Shown here: positions 21,298 to 33,409 of the stretch, piece after piece | How the letters are laid out: each line of letters begins with the position of its first letter | Numbering within the stretch: position 1 is the first letter of the stretch | Notes under the pieces: model-generated | Told to the model about the DNA's origin: nothing | The model's input: the letters and a program-made list of their open reading frames with translations, nothing else | Databases searched by the model: none | Source of the DNA: Dendrolimus kikuchii | Taxonomy: Eukaryota > Arthropoda > Insecta > Lepidoptera > Lasiocampidae | Length of the DNA: 64,000 nucleotides | Reading direction: 5' to 3' | Assembly (NCBI GenBank): GCA_019925095.2 | Contig: CM034389.1 | Coordinates: 22,183,435-22,247,434 of the forward strand | Translations under genes and position numbers: made by a program

Positions 21298-21567
21298 TAA
21301 TAACAGCCCATAAACGTCTCATTGGGATCGGGCCTCCCATTTATAAGGGAATGGACAGTATAGGGGTGCCACGATTGTCCAAGGCGGATTGACGGGTTTC
21401 ACTCATCGGTTATCCTAATGTGTAGGTATCATCACGATATTTTTCTTCACCGTTAAAACCTGGTAACTGTAACAATATTCACATTAGGTCAGAAAACTGC
21501 CTAAGTGATGCATACTTTCCGGCCAGGATTCGAACATGCGCCCTTTGAGTTTCGGACTCTAGCGACT
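21298..21567 (-). mobile_element. SINE-T copy, nearly full length
   Basis: Starts AACAGCCCATAAACGTCTCA (tail side), contains ATCATCACGATATTTTTCTT and AACAATATTCACATTAGGTC, and ends with the complement of the B box (CCAGGATTCGAACATGCGCC) and an A-box remnant near 21560. Confidence 0.78.
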
Positions 21568-21684
21568 AATATAAAACTAATATAAAGTTTTGTTAAAAAA
21601 ATTAAAAATGAAATATAGATAGATACACAGACGACCCTTTATTGTTCACCATATATACAATAATAAAAAATGTACGATGAATGA

Positions 21685-21800
21685 ATGAATGAAAACACTT
21701 TATTGTTCACCATAACTTAAACCTAGATATTTATTATAAACACATTTAAATTAGAACAATGGGCGGCCTTATCGCTTATAGCGATCTCTTCCAGGAAACC
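21685..21800 (-). repeat. NLTR-4 3' end fragment
   Basis: Inverted: CTTTATTGTTCACCATAACT at the tail side, and GGCGGCCTTATCGCTTATAG CGATCTCTTCC at the stem-loop side, the complement of the family hairpin GGAAGAGATCGC...GCGATAA. A (GAAT)n tract at 21680-21695 precedes it. Confidence 0.55.
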
Positions 21801-22727
21801 TTGGTGCAGAGCATTATTACATAGAATATCACTTAAAATATGTTCTAGATATAAGTTCATTTGATATCGATTGATAAATCAGAGAAGCACAACCCTAAGA
21901 TTGAGTGACGTGAATTTTCGGGGTAAGTAACTAGTATTCCAAATGCTAAAGATGTACTTTCGAAGGAACTTTTAGAATTAAGTACGGTGTGAATATGAGA
22001 GAAGGGCCTTGTTAAATTGTGTGTGAATGTTTTGAATGTTATTTACTATATAGGAGTTGTTTGGTTTGGGTCGTTTCGTAATTATGCATTGTTGATTGTT
22101 ATGTCAAAGTTTGTTGGAAATTCATATAAGTTTGTTTATATATTGCTTTTCGATCTGCTCACCTGTTGTTATGTAATCTATAATTATCTCGTAGGCTTTT
22201 TATCTGTCCGAAGTGTGATCATAAATTTATGACCAAAATAGGTTATACAAACCCCGTATACTCCAGTCAAATTAGGCCTGAAATCAAAATTTATCACTCA
22301 AGTGTGCATTTTTGATATAATGTAGTTTTAACGATACAAAAACAATGTGTAAACGTTTTCGTGTCTGCAACCCCCGGCAATGGTTGAATTTTTTTAAAGT
22401 TTCTTTTTGCAATTACTCGAAAACGGTAAAAGTTAGAAAAAAAATTCTACTACAAATTTATAGAACTTAAAATTTTACATAAAACAGATTCTATGACATT
22501 TTTCCTCTGGTCAAAATTAACCGAGCTAGTTTTAAGTTTAAGAAGAACGTGTCCGAAAAACTTACACATTGTTTTTGTATCATTAAAATTACATTACATC
22601 AAAAATGCACATTTAATTTTAGAGTAACGTACACGACCAACTCGAAAACCAAACCTGTCACTATCACTAAATTTAGTTTATATAATATTTTTAATCATTT
22701 TTTTACACTACGGACTCTGGTACCGTA
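21801..22727. other. AT-rich stretch, nothing recognised
   Basis: Two frames of 71-74 codons (22017-22229 and 22549-22770) have no homology that I can recognise. Confidence 0.5.
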
Positions 22728-23027
22728 TCTATACATAATATATAATAAAACTGTAGAGGTCGAATTACAATAAAAAAATGCTAAAACCCGAGTCAGGGGG
22801 ATGTAAGAAGTGAAATAGAACTAATTTAGATTGTTTTCAATTTTTTTGTTTCTCTGTTTGTCTGTCTGTTTCTACCGGCTAATCTCCGAAACGACTGGAC
22901 CGATTTAAATGAAATTTTGTATGGTGGTAGCTTATATCCCTTATCGACATATACGTTACTTTTGATCTCGAAAAATTAAAGAGTTTTAAAACCGCACCAC
23001 GCGGACGAAGTCGCGGGCATCAGCTAG
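22728..23027 (+). mobile_element. HEL-2 Helitron-like element, both ends intact
   Basis: The 300-bp element starts TCTATACATAATATATAATA and ends GTCGCGGGCATCAGCTAG, inserted between host A (22727) and T (23028). A hairpin GCGGAC-GAA-GTC(C)GC lies about 11 nt before the CTAG end. TC start, 3' hairpin, CTAG end and A/T target are all Helitron features. A second copy lies at about 46020-46275 and shares GTCAGGGGGATGTAAGAAGT. It is non-autonomous, with no ORF. Confidence 0.8.
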
Positions 23028-23362
23028 TTAGGAATACAATATTTTATGTGTTAGTTATTTCTTACACGCTAGCTTAGTATGCTAAATTTGAAGACTGACA
23101 TTGAATATTGAGGTGTTAGTAACAATTTCTTCTAATCTTTTTGTTTTACTGCTTAAGATGATTTACATATCTTGTGTGTGTCGTGTTTATGTTGCATATG
23201 ACATTTTTGTGATTAATACTTATGTATGTTGTGTGTAGATGCATGTGTTATATGACTATTAGTTGATTTTGAAAATAGAGGCGGCCACTATGAACTTTAA
23301 TTAAAAAATACTACTGATCTTTGTTAGTGAAACAAACAAAATTGTAAAAAATCGAATGTCCA
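23028..23362. other. AT-rich stretch, nothing recognised
   Basis: Unremarkable sequence between two Helitron-like elements. Confidence 0.5.
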
Positions 23363-23364
23363 AA

Positions 23365-23599
23365 TCTTATACTAATATGTAAACCTGAAGAGTTTGTTTG
23401 TTTGAACGCGCTAATCTCAGGAACCACTGATCTGATTTGAAAAAATATTTTAGTGATAGATAGCCCATTTATTGAGGAAGGCTATAGGCTATATAGCATC
23501 ACGCTAAGACCAATAAAAGCGGAGCACCAATGAAGACTGTTTCAAAATCGGGGGTTTTGAAAACAAATTTCACGCTGACGACGTCGCGGGCACAGCTAG
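23365..23599 (+). mobile_element. Helitron-like element, 235 bp
   Basis: Starts TCTTATACTAATATGTAAAC after host A and ends GTCGCGGGCACAGCTAG before host T. A GACGACGTC palindrome precedes the end. The interior has GAACGCGCTAATCTCAGGAA, a phrase type common in these compact elements. Confidence 0.72.
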
Positions 23600-23749
23600 T
23601 AAAGCTATAAAATTAATTTCAATTGCAACTTAAACTTCCCCACCGTGTATTTGTGAAGTACATATACTCGTATTTCTCCCAAAATTCTCCATGAGACAAA
23701 AGTGACAGAAGTATTCTATGTTCATATAAACTATAACCTTTTTATTGTA

Positions 23750-23875
23750 TCATAGCTCACGTTTGGCCATAATCTCGTCTTATACTAAGCGATGATATGG
23801 TCTAAAGTGGAGCACGATTACCCAGAAGGTTGTAGGTATCGGAAGAAACAGACTCCGGCAATGAGTTAAAAATTT
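23750..23875 (-). pseudogene. NLTR-3 Jockey-like C-terminus, fragment
   Basis: GCTCACGTTTGGCCATAATC, GTGGAGCACGATTACCCAGA and ACTCCGGCAATGAG are the inverted landmarks of the NLTR-3 3' end. Strongly decayed. Confidence 0.5.
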
Positions 23876-24734
23876 ACGTATATGACATAAGGTACTTAAA
23901 CTGATAAATCCGAGTTTGAATAGAACTTGACCAACTTTGCGCTAAACAATGCTACACTATTAGTAAATAAGTCTAAGTCTATATCTTCTAACTTACTTAG
24001 CTTATTAAATTCATTTGCTGTTCTGATACAGAACGAATTGCGTCGGTAAGCTGTGCGCGTCAATGGTGTATGTAATAATTAAACAAGTAAAATTAAACAT
24101 TCTATTAAATATACGTCAATATTGTTACGTATATGCGAGATACGAATTCAAATGCCGTTGGAATAATTACAAAGCTTATTAGAAGTACACATACGTAATT
24201 TACAGTTCTTACAAACAAAACCGGATGCAACAAATCCAAATCGTAATGAAATAAATCGCGCAAAGTCCGTAGTTATAAAGTACTCGTTCTAAAAGTAAAC
24301 TAGGTAACGTCTCAATCGCAGTTGAAATTCAACTAATTCAGTCCCGACTGACCTTATATATTTTTTAAAATTGTCATGGCTTCTTAGCAACATGTCCACG
24401 ATTCTTTGGAATTCTCAACTCGTAAGCTTAATGACTTCTAGTAATGTGTATGAAATGCAAACAATAGAAAATAGGATTTATCAAGTTTTATTGGGAGATC
24501 CAATCAACAGAAAAAACATTGACCAAAAATAAGCTTGGAGTAGTTCTGTGTAGTTTCGTTTGTTTACGAATGACAAAAAGAGTTGAAAGAACGCAGCCGC
24601 AGCCTCTTGGCCTATATACGGTTCTGATTGCGGGTCTTGGCTCAGATTCAACGTGTGGCAGGGACATGTTACTTGCAAACTGGAATAATGGAACTTTGCC
24701 TTAACAATTTAAAATTGAAATTTCATATTAATTA
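23876..24734. other. no supported feature
   Basis: Two overlapping antisense frames at 24481-24704 (61-65 codons) show no family resemblance. The rest is AT-rich. Confidence 0.45.
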
Positions 24735-24800
24735 AAGTCAATAGAGAGATGGATGGATTGTGTGAAGGACGACTTGAAGAAAGAAGGGCTTTGACAAGAC
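24735..24800 (+). pseudogene. non-LTR retrotransposon 3' scrap
   Basis: GATGGATGGATTGTGTGAAG GACGACTT encodes RWMDCVKDDLKK-type sequence, common near the C-terminus of insect non-LTR ORFs. A similar scrap occurs at 53088-53135. Confidence 0.4.
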
Positions 24801-24845
24801 TAGGATGATTTTATCATAAATACACTAAAAAAAAACATTTGCAAT

Positions 24846-25035
24846 TGTAACACCAAAGGTGCTATTAATGTGCTGCCGGCTTCAATGGGGTGACTGGAAC
24901 CATGCCACTTAACGCCGGAACTAAATACTCTAGACCAGGGTAGAAGCAATCCAGCTGGGCAAAAGCCCCCTACTACCAAGCTGTGGGTAATTTGGCGCCT
25001 CTTATGATAGATCGCTCGGTCGCTCTAATCAGAAT
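24846..25035 (-). mobile_element. SINE-A copy, diverged, truncated
   Basis: AACACCAAAGGTGCTATTAA, TACTCTAGACCAGGG and CTGTGGGTAATTTGGCGCCT identify an inverted SINE-A copy lacking its A-tail side. Confidence 0.65.
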
Positions 25036-25067
25036 TCTTTCTTAGTTGTAATTAATATTTTTTTTTA

Positions 25068-25475
25068 TCATGGTATAGGTTCGCGTTTGATAGGTATTTC
25101 ACTTGATATTAAGTGACGATGACTGAGAATGAGCACGCTTATCTAGTAGATACCTATTTAGTAGTGACTTGAAGACTACTCTGGTTTACCTATATGAATC
25201 GGGGAACTTAGATTCCGGCAAATTGTTCCACACGACACGGTGCGCAACAGAAAGTTGGAGGAGGCAAAACAATTAACAAACCTGTTTGTGTCTGGTTGCC
25301 GATGATAGAAATGGGATAGAGGAACTATATCGTGATGTTCCATAGCACACTCTCCAAAATATATCTGATAGAAAACCGAGAGACTTGCTACCTTGCATAC
25401 ACAAGGTTGTGAAGCCGATCTTTAAAAAGACTATCATCGCCAATTAACTTCTTGGCTCTTCTATCAGTTGACTCT
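25068..25475 (-). pseudogene. NLTR-3 Jockey-like RT C-terminus, longer copy
   Basis: Read leftwards, frames give LIGDDSLFKDRLHNL, VASLSVFYQIYFGECAMEH and FYHRQPDTNRFVNCFASSN, matching [15 protein letters not shown] and the following part of the copy at 33542-33820. Further left come the usual C-terminal landmarks (GTTCGCGTTTGATAGG, GAGCACGCTTATCTAGTAG). Several frameshifts are present. Confidence 0.65.
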
Positions 25476-25751
25476 GATGGCTATTGATTGAAAATACAAT
25501 ATTTATTTAATGAGACCGGTCATATATTGAACCAACAGACCCTGCCTACATCCTGGATTCGTCCTAAGTGTGTCGCAAATGTCGACCCCATATTTATCGG
25601 TAAACATGTCTCGGCGATCAAACAACATATCCGATGGAATATTTGCTCGCGCCTTGAAGATTTTTGTACTTTGGGTTGTGGGGCAAGTTAGCTACTTAAA
25701 CGACCAACTACAAATGAAAATTATGTCCAGAAATTCTAAGATTATCTTTGC

Positions 25752-26030
25752 AGGGATGAAGAAAAATACGAATTCCCGCGGCCGGGATGCCTGTCGTAAG
25801 AGGCGATAAAACAATCCACACCCAGGGGTAGGGCATTGGCTCGCCTGGATGTCTACCACCAATACTCTAGGATATACTGCCATATCATTCAGTTGTGTGT
25901 GTGTTGTGTATGCATTAATGGCCAGATTCTAGTATAGTAGCACATGTAGTGTTGCAAATACTTATAGGCGACGATTACCACTTTCTGTGAGGCGGACAGT
26001 CAGCCTGTCTGCAGAACTCTAGCGAAAAAA
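25752..26030 (+). mobile_element. SINE-A copy, diverged
   Basis: From TGCAGGGATGAAGAAAAATA to CTGCAGAACTCTAGCGAAAA. It contains GCGGCCGGGATGCCTGTCGT and is clearly older than the 34-51 kb copies. Confidence 0.7.
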
Positions 26031-27960
26031 AATACAAGTATTCTTTATTAAACAGTATTTAGTGTTGTATGCTTGTTTAAGTCCAACAAAATAGAAAAAC
26101 CTCCAAAAAGTATAAAGCAACTATAGACTACTAATTTGTCTAATTTGATTTGATTTATCATCAAACGAGTTGTAGATCACTAACCAAAGTTCTTTACACT
26201 TAATAAATTAATAATATAGAGCCAAAGTCAAAAGAGCATTATAGTTCTCAAGGTCCTGAATCAGTGATGCGATAGAATATCGTAGTTGTTTAGTTGATAG
26301 GTACTGACATGCCCTTCTAGATCCACTTCTATTTTCCTGTTATCCCTGAAATTTTTTAACGACATTATTTTAATTTAATTGTTTTTATAAATGATATATT
26401 AACTAAAAGAGACATAATTGTATATTAAATATTTCTTTAATTTTAACTAAGATCATCATAATCAGTTATAGAATCAATAATATAATCATAAAATCTATGT
26501 AGTCATGACAACATACGGCTTGTAACCGAAAATACAAAAAGTTTGTATGCCTGTTGAGGCGAAACATGTAACTCGAGACTTAGCATAACATCTGCAAATA
26601 TCCATGTTTCAAACAAATACATTACTTTGACTTTGAATTTGACTTTGAAAGGTCTTTGATGGTCTGCACCTGAAAAAAGTCAGACATTTCTTTACAAAGA
26701 TTCTCTACCATTCTACATAACCTATGAAATATATTTCCTTTATTGCCTAGTAACATATTTTGTTCACTTCTCTTAAAATTTTATAATTTTGAAGAATGTT
26801 AACAGACCGCTGTTCGTTCTTAACTTGTACGTTCACTAAGAAACGCGAATAGAATAGTTTCACTTTTCTGCACCGTTGAACTGCACCCTATGAATATACG
26901 GGAAACTTTAAAAGTGGAAATCAATCGTTGCACCAGACGATAGCAGTTTTCTTTTTATAAATACAAGCGGGTCGGGTGAAACAACGACTAAATTTATTAA
27001 AAAAAATGGTAACTTTTAATCGTTATTTTTGAAATATGCCATTCATGTTCTAATATCCATATACTATTATCGGATATGTATCCTGAAAATTTTTGGTAAG
27101 TATTTGGCAATTAATAGTTTTAATCGACAGACAATAGTCATAATATAAAACAGGATTCGCGACGAATCATAAGGCCATTTTGTTTGGCTTAACAAATTTA
27201 TATGTGTATCTCAGTATGCTAAAATCGCAGATAAGTATGTTGATCAAGGAATAGGTGAGAAGCATTTCAAAACGCCGCATAGGGGGTGCAAAGCGGCCGC
27301 TTTTAGAGAATCGTTTAATGAAATTGACACGTGTCTAGATATGCTGGTAGTTTAAGAGAGCATAGAGTTCTACTTTAACTTGATACTTGTCATACTCGTA
27401 ATTGGTATCTGTGAAATTTAATTCCAATTAAATTCTTACTTTCGTCACATTTTCAAAAGTAAACTTATTCAAATATCAATAATATATATATCCAAATCGA
27501 GTAGCGGATCAAAAGCAGATACTTTATTGAATTATATTAAATAAGTAAACTCCAAGAGCATTAAAAAGCTAAAACGTATTAAAAGTTTGCTGTTGTAAGC
27601 AAAAATTAATGGCAAACTTTTATAATGAACAAAACAATAAATTATATGAAAGTCTCATTTCCATAACAGTATTAAAATAAATTGAATTTCATTTGAAATG
27701 GCAAAGGACAGTATCTCCACTCACGGGCCAATTGTCTCATTTTACAATTAAAGAACAAAAGGGGAGTTGCACCGTTTTGCACATAACAGAGGGTAGTTGC
27801 CCTCTATCCTAGCCACTTAGGCCCCTCTCGCTTTGTATCGTGCTTTCAAATTCAAACGGGCGACTGCAATTACACTATAATGTAACATTGTGTTCTTTTT
27901 CTTAATTTCACTTCTCAACTGAAAAGCCAAAAATAAAAGAAGTAAAACGCCCGTCTGTTG
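26031..27960. other. AT-rich stretch, nothing recognised
   Basis: Almost 2 kb without an ORF above 60 codons or a recognised repeat, apart from a mildly GC-rich patch near 27265-27300. Confidence 0.5.
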
Positions 27961-27961
27961 T

Positions 27962-28115
27962 TGATCGTGCTAAGCCTTTTCCGGCCGAGCTTATTTGAAC
28001 GCAAAGGCTCTAGATTCAATTCTTGGTATGATAAATTTCGTAAAAAAACCAACTTTATTTACCATGGTCTGGGATCGGCCCCAAAATGATCTGTTTTATA
28101 TTAGCCACAACGCAA
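27962..28115 (+). repeat. possible third SINE type, degenerate
   Basis: CTAGATTCAATTCTTGGTAT could be a worn B box (GGTTCGAATCC type) followed by the TGATAAATTTCGT segment that also follows the B box near 31845. Weak evidence. Confidence 0.3.
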
Positions 28116-29070
28116 GCTTAAATTGGAGATATAAAATGTGTGTGTTTGTCTATTGTTTATAATTTAATTTTTAAATTCAACTCTACGCACGTCAGTGACA
28201 CTTTAAATTGGATTAATTTATTTTTAAATTATTAACCTTGCTATTCTTAAGAACATTATTTTAATAGCTATAGCTAGTACAATATTTAAGTTAAAATTGA
28301 AGCGTCTCGGTTACGTATGTCGCTAAGTAATTGCCAGTGGAATAGATGAATACTGCAGTTGATATTATTTTTAGGCAAACGTAGTTTAAAAGACTCTCTG
28401 GGATTAAGGACGATGTTCTATATCAGCTATTCGATATAAACTGGATAGGTAATGCTGAGGACCAGAATATTTAGTGCAAACTATCTTCCAATCACTTGGG
28501 AATATAGGTGTTCTTTTATGTATAATCATTCCGGTTGAACGTAAGTAATTAATTTTTGTTGTGAAAATATCTAAAGGTAATTAAATAATCACTTCGGTGT
28601 AACAGAGGGCTTTGTACTCGTACAGCTGAAAGTGCACCGATGCGTTTCAACTCTTGCAATTATTTTAGTTTTCACTTGCTCTGCTCAACTGGAAAACTTC
28701 GTGGATTGTAACTTTTTCACAGTTGTCGAAGGTAAAGTTTTTTTGGATACGTATTGATATTATTATGCATATAATATATTTCTTATTTAAAAAAAAATGG
28801 TTAATTATAAGTAATATTTTTTTATAAAATTTATAAATAAAAACACATGAATAATTTTAACGGTAATGACTAGTAAGAAAAATATTTGCTTTGTAAGCTT
28901 AAAGTTAAAAAAAAGAAATGCTTAAATTATAATAAATTATACGTGAATTTTGTTTCTAAAATATTTTAATGCTTTTAATAAAATTAAAAAATTAGGGTGA
29001 TAATTAGTTTTAAACAAATTATCATAAATATGTTTTGTATATATTTTCTTATGGAATAAAAAAATTCTAA
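28116..29070. other. AT-rich stretch, nothing recognised
   Basis: Very AT-rich, especially 28780-29060. No feature supported. Confidence 0.5.
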
Positions 29071-29074
29071 TAAG

Positions 29075-29405
29075 TGTCCGTGATCCGGCTAGTAAAGGTA
29101 TTTATGTCCTGACAGCATGCCACGTTGGACTGTGGCCTCTCGCATGTCTGTCACCCATTTCAGCCAACTAAAGAGTTGGCACAAGTTAAAGGATGATGCC
29201 TGCTGGCCAAATACTTGTCGCTCTGGCATAAAAGCGAAGGACGGAACACCAAGGGGCTTTAGCGGGTATCCCCGACAGTGGCATGGCAACTTCTTACTTG
29301 CGGTGCTAGTGCCACCCCGAAGTGGCGAGTCCCACACCCCCACTGCGTTCCCCCAGGGTAGATAGTGCTCAAACAGATTTCCCCTCGTTAAAAAAGTTAA
29401 AGAAT
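29075..29405 (+). repeat. GC-rich dispersed repeat, copy 1
   Basis: Contains GGGGCTTTAGCGGGTATCCC, GTGGCATGGCAACTTC, GGTGCTAGTGCCACC and AGATTTCCCCTCGTTAAAAA. The same order of landmarks recurs at 31560-31825. Antisense frames of 82-114 codons cover it, but neither shows a domain I know. Probably part of a non-LTR element; clade not assigned. Confidence 0.55.
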
Positions 29406-29727
29406 GATAGAAAACCGAAACATGAATTGACAAAACCTTTTCACGAAAAACAACAATATTAAGCTCTAAACAGCTTAACAGAATTTCACATCTATTGACG
29501 ACTGTATACCAAATCTTATAAAATCAATTCGCAATTCTCTGAGTAGTAACTGACTGATAGATAGACGGATTTATTTCTGTTTTTTTATTATAGTTGTGGG
29601 CAACAACGCTGGTTCCGCTACAAATAATATTTACCAATAGTTTATATTTTTATTTAATTTTCTTAGCAGTGTAATTGTTCGTTGCACTAAATAAATAAAT
29701 AGCATGAGATAAACAGACAGCGTATAA
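29406..29727. other. no supported feature
   Basis: AT-rich sequence; nothing recognised. Confidence 0.5.
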
Positions 29728-29907
29728 TATAATAACAGCCCATAAATATCCCACTATTGGACTCAGGCTTACCAATTATAGGGGGAACGAACAGTATCCC
29801 CGCCATGTTTCTCCAAGATGGATTGGTGGGATTGACACATCGGTTACCTCGATGTGTAAATTTCATCTCTCGATGTTTTCCTTTACCGTTAGGTTGTGGC
29901 AATTGTA
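29728..29907 (-). mobile_element. SINE-T copy, head missing
   Basis: AACAGCCCATAAATATCCCA through ATCTCTCGATGTTTTCCTTT matches the tail half of SINE-T in inverted orientation. It stops near GTGGCAATTGTAA before the tRNA-like head. Confidence 0.7.
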
Positions 29908-30520
29908 AGTTACATTTTAATTTTTTTTTAAAATACCATTTCTTTATTTTGATATTTACAATAATTACATAAACAAAATTAAAACTAAGATATACTTATA
30001 CTAATAATATCTAAATACAGCTTAATTTACAAAAGATAAATATGACAAAAAAGAACGTTCCCAAAACGTCATTAATTATATTGTAACGCTGTTTCCTACC
30101 ACTTAAGCCATACCGTACCAAACGGAAAAACTCGAAGGATTGCGAGGTTTCTAGGTTTACGACTTTATAACGACGCGCTAAACAGTGAATTATGTGTTTA
30201 GTTACCTCATGATTATTTTAATTGTGACCGTATTTGTAGTAAAGGTGTACTACGCATACTGTAAAATAGTACACCATTGTACAAAATTAAGCACTAAAAA
30301 TATTATGGCCATTAAATTTTATGAAGGGCTTACCTTGGCATTAGAAGGGCTGGAGAATTATTTGGCAATATGTTCTATGATATTTATTATAACAAAAAAT
30401 GTTCTTAGTTAAGTAGGTACATTTACCGCAAAACCTGTTACAAGTATATATGTATAAGGCAGTAGCGTTATTTAACTTACACAAGAACTTATGTCGGTTT
30501 TTTACATATAATAATAACAA
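29908..30520. other. AT-rich stretch, nothing recognised
   Basis: A 75-codon hydrophobic frame at 30185-30409 is a composition effect as far as I can tell. Confidence 0.45.
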
Positions 30521-30522
30521 AG

Positions 30523-31079
30523 AAAACTAAGTCTATATATTATAGTTTACATAACTGCCCAGCACAACATAGAGGCAAGTCGAAGCCAACGTGATTTGAA
30601 GTAATATAATAATTGACATGTTTGTGTCAACGTAGCTATTTGTTCGTAAATTGAAAAAAAAAAACGCAATTGCTGGGCCATCTATTTTGATAATCCGTCT
30701 ATTCTACGGCAAATATTTCATTTATCTGGATAAAATGCATCCTAAGTGTTAACTCGGGTTATAAGCCAGCACTATGTCGAGTTTCATTTATATACGTTCA
30801 GTAGTATCCAAAAGAGATGCGATCACAACGCCAGCTTTTTCACTATTTCCGTCTATCCCACGAAAACGACGTTATGTATCGGTATAAAGAGTATTCTAAG
30901 TTACGCTTCGGGTTATCAGCTAGCTCTATGTCGAGTTTCATTTAAATCTGTTCAGTAGTTTTCACGTGATACTCTAACAGGCAGACAGACAAACAAAATC
31001 TCTAAAAATTGCATTTTCAGAATTTCCTGGTCCAATATTGTACAAACCCAAACCATTGACAGATTTATTATAGTATAGA
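30523..31079 (-). mobile_element. HEL-1 copy, 3' end missing
   Basis: The right end is the reverse complement of TCTATACTATAATAAATCTG, the HEL-1 5' terminus. The interior matches 10020-10560 throughout (ACTGCCCAGCACAACATAGA, TAAGTGTTAACTCGGGTTAT, TAACAGGCAGACAGAC). The left part with the hairpin and CTAG end is absent. Confidence 0.7.
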
Positions 31080-31504
31080 AAAAGTTTTTTTACCCTATTA
31101 TATTGGTAAATGTATAACAAACTTTTCGACTCACAGTAAGTTAGCTAACAATTTAGCCACTTTTGAAGCTGAATCTACCAAATCTTGAGATTTTTTGACA
31201 AATTTAGTTTAGATCGATTTTTCCTGTACAGTCCCTATACCTATAATTATGAACTAATATTAATGATATGTATATACTTACAGGTATTTACATTGAACAT
31301 GGATTCCATATTTTTTTTATATAATTCGATTATGGACTTGAACAGACAGGTTGGCAGGACATGTTTAGCACCAGACGTACAACAAACGTGTTTCCAGCCT
31401 TGAAGGAATTTTAGCGCTCTATGCTTTAAAAAACCTATATCGTAACGAAAACCTAGACCAGAAGCTTGCTTTATGTGAACACATTCAATTATATATACCG
31501 ACTC
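31080..31504. other. no supported feature
   Basis: AT-rich sequence; nothing recognised. Confidence 0.5.
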
Positions 31505-31975
31505 AGTGGTTAAGGGATAAGCTTTTGCTCGGCAATCTTAATAGAACGCGTAGTTCCCCGGAAGTGGATGAGGCCGACGGGTCACCGCCTGCCGACGCTA
31601 GCGGAAGGGCTAGACCATATCCGTAGCCCTAGCATTAAGGACGAAGGAATATCAAGGGATTTTAGTGGTTATCCCAAACCATGGCGTGGCAATAGCATCT
31701 TTAGTTTTGTCCAGAGATGCTAGTGCCACCTTAACCTGGCTAATCCCACACACCGGCCGTGATTTCCACCAGTTCGCTGCGCGGCTGATAGCCCTCAAAC
31801 GGGTTTCCCCTCATAAAAAAAGCTTATTAGGACGTAGAGGTCGTGGGTTCGAATTCTTGGCCTGATACGTTTCGTATCCGGATTTCCATTACGTACTGAG
31901 ATCTGCAATCAGCCCTAGAGTGGTTCGTGGTATATTATCCATAGTACAAGTCTAACTTCCTTAGCTTGGGAATAT
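31505..31975 (+). repeat. GC-rich dispersed repeat, copy 2, joined to SINE-like tail
   Basis: 31560-31825 shares landmarks with 29230-29400 (GGGATTTTAGTGGTTATCCC, ATGCTAGTGCCACC, GGGTTTCCCCTC). It is followed by GTCGTGGGTTCGAATTCTTG (31843-31862), a good B-box-like match, and by TACGTTTCGTATCCGGATTT. The latter looks like the end of another tRNA-related SINE. Confidence 0.5.
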
Positions 31976-32481
31976 TCAATCTGAATGTTTGTCTGCCAAT
32001 AATTAAATAAAAAAAAACAAATATGAAACGGTTTCTATGGGATAGGATATGAAAGTTGCGCTAGAGAAGCCACATGGAGAGTTGTAGTAAACTATAAGCA
32101 TTAAAGTCGCCAGGACACCATCTTAACTTGAACCTCATCAAGCCATCGGCAGATTAAATGAACTCCTACAAAGTTCAATGAAGCTGGATGAAGTTCGTCA
32201 AAGTTGAGTACAACAACGCCAGTTTGCGTCGGAGACCCTATGAAGCAAAACAATACACCCGCTGAACTTAAAGTAATTTAAGTTTAAAGTGCAAAAGTAT
32301 TTTATAGATTCGTGATTCGATATCCCAGTAGCTTAACAAAATGCTTATGCCATAATTATATACAAAGACAAAAAGTTGAAATGGACTAAAACAATCTGAA
32401 TTTCAATTTCAATTTGAAATTGAATAATTAGCTTGTAGTTTTAATTTAATATTTATTCAATAACGTCTATAAATTGATTTA
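31976..32481. other. no supported feature
   Basis: AT-rich. 32040-32080 (GAGAAGCCACATGGAGAGTT) resembles 54320-54360, class unknown. Confidence 0.4.
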
Positions 32482-32495
32482 AATAAGTCTACTTA

Positions 32496-32569
32496 CGTCC
32501 ACTGAAAAGTGTAGCCGGAACGTCGAAATAATAAAAAATCAACAAGTTGCGAAAACTTAAAAAATTATT
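32496..32569 (+). mobile_element. PLE-1 miniature copy with TSD
   Basis: A 74-bp piece: CACTGAAAAGTG, CCGGAACGTCGAAATAATAA, then the constant 3' end GTTGCGAAAACTTAAAAAAT. It is flanked by ATAAGTCTACTTA (32483-32495) and ATAAGTTTACTTA (32570-32582), a 13-bp repeat with one mismatch. This is the shortest copy and has no inverted arm. Confidence 0.7.
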
Positions 32570-32765
32570 ATAAGTTTACTTATACTAATTTTTACACAAT
32601 TTCTTATTTTTGAATAATAAATAGGTAAATAAATATCTTCAACATACGATCCGATATTAGCATGAAAGTAAAACAGTTATTTTTTTAATTTCAAACCAAC
32701 AGAAATAGTTCTAAACATGTAATTTGAAATCCAATTTACGGTATCAAAGTGGTACCGTTACGTAC

Positions 32766-33390
32766 AAAATAAGAGCGGTCGCATCGCGGTGAGAGCCCGT
32801 CACCGGCACACACGCCAGTCCCTAATTCAGATTGCATTTTGCGGTGCACATGTCGCTGTGAATGTCCAAAACCCTATATATTTTAAAGTATACCGGTGTA
32901 GAACATAATAATACACACTCTTTTACAGTGCAGGCTGCCAAACTCTGGAATGCGTTGCCTCTTACTGTCAGAAAGGCCAAAACATTACCTACATTTCGGA
33001 ACTTCCTTAGAAAGTATTTGAATAATATCTATCATCTGTCTTTAAATAAATATGTCTAATTTATTAAACATTTATCTATTGTAATATATAAAATGCTTGT
33101 CACATATAGTGTTAACAAATATATTTATTTAGATTATTTTCTGTATACGTATATATATTACTATTATAAGACATGTATTAAATTTATAAATTAGCATAAG
33201 TATGTATATTTAAATTGTACAGTCCTATCTTTTTTCTGCTCCACCTACATCGCCAGATTAGGTAAAAATTTCTTTTAAGCTAGGTTGCCTGGAAGAGATC
33301 GCTTTTAGCGATAAGGCCGCCTGATGTTTTGCAAGAAATATTGTAATTATGCATATTGTTTTTGTATTTGTTTATTTTTATCTATGTAAT
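32766..33390 (+). pseudogene. NLTR-4 non-LTR retrotransposon C-terminus and 3'UTR
   Basis: The frame to 33059 reads TVQAAKLWNALPLTVRKAKT, then LPTFRNFLRKYL, the typical end of a Jockey/CR1-type reverse-transcriptase ORF. Further upstream, other frames hold RHRHTRQSLIQIAFC. The 3'UTR follows, with the stem-loop GGAAGAGATCGCTTTTAGCG (about 33290-33318) and GGCCGCC, also found at 58400, 21780 and 15910. Frameshifts are present upstream of 32860. Confidence 0.7.
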
Positions 33391-33409
33391 ACACACTCAA
33401 ACATAATTG

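Noticed and set aside
30185..30412. Small membrane-protein-like frame of 75 codons
   Set aside because: Hydrophobicity follows from T-rich DNA, and there is no other support.
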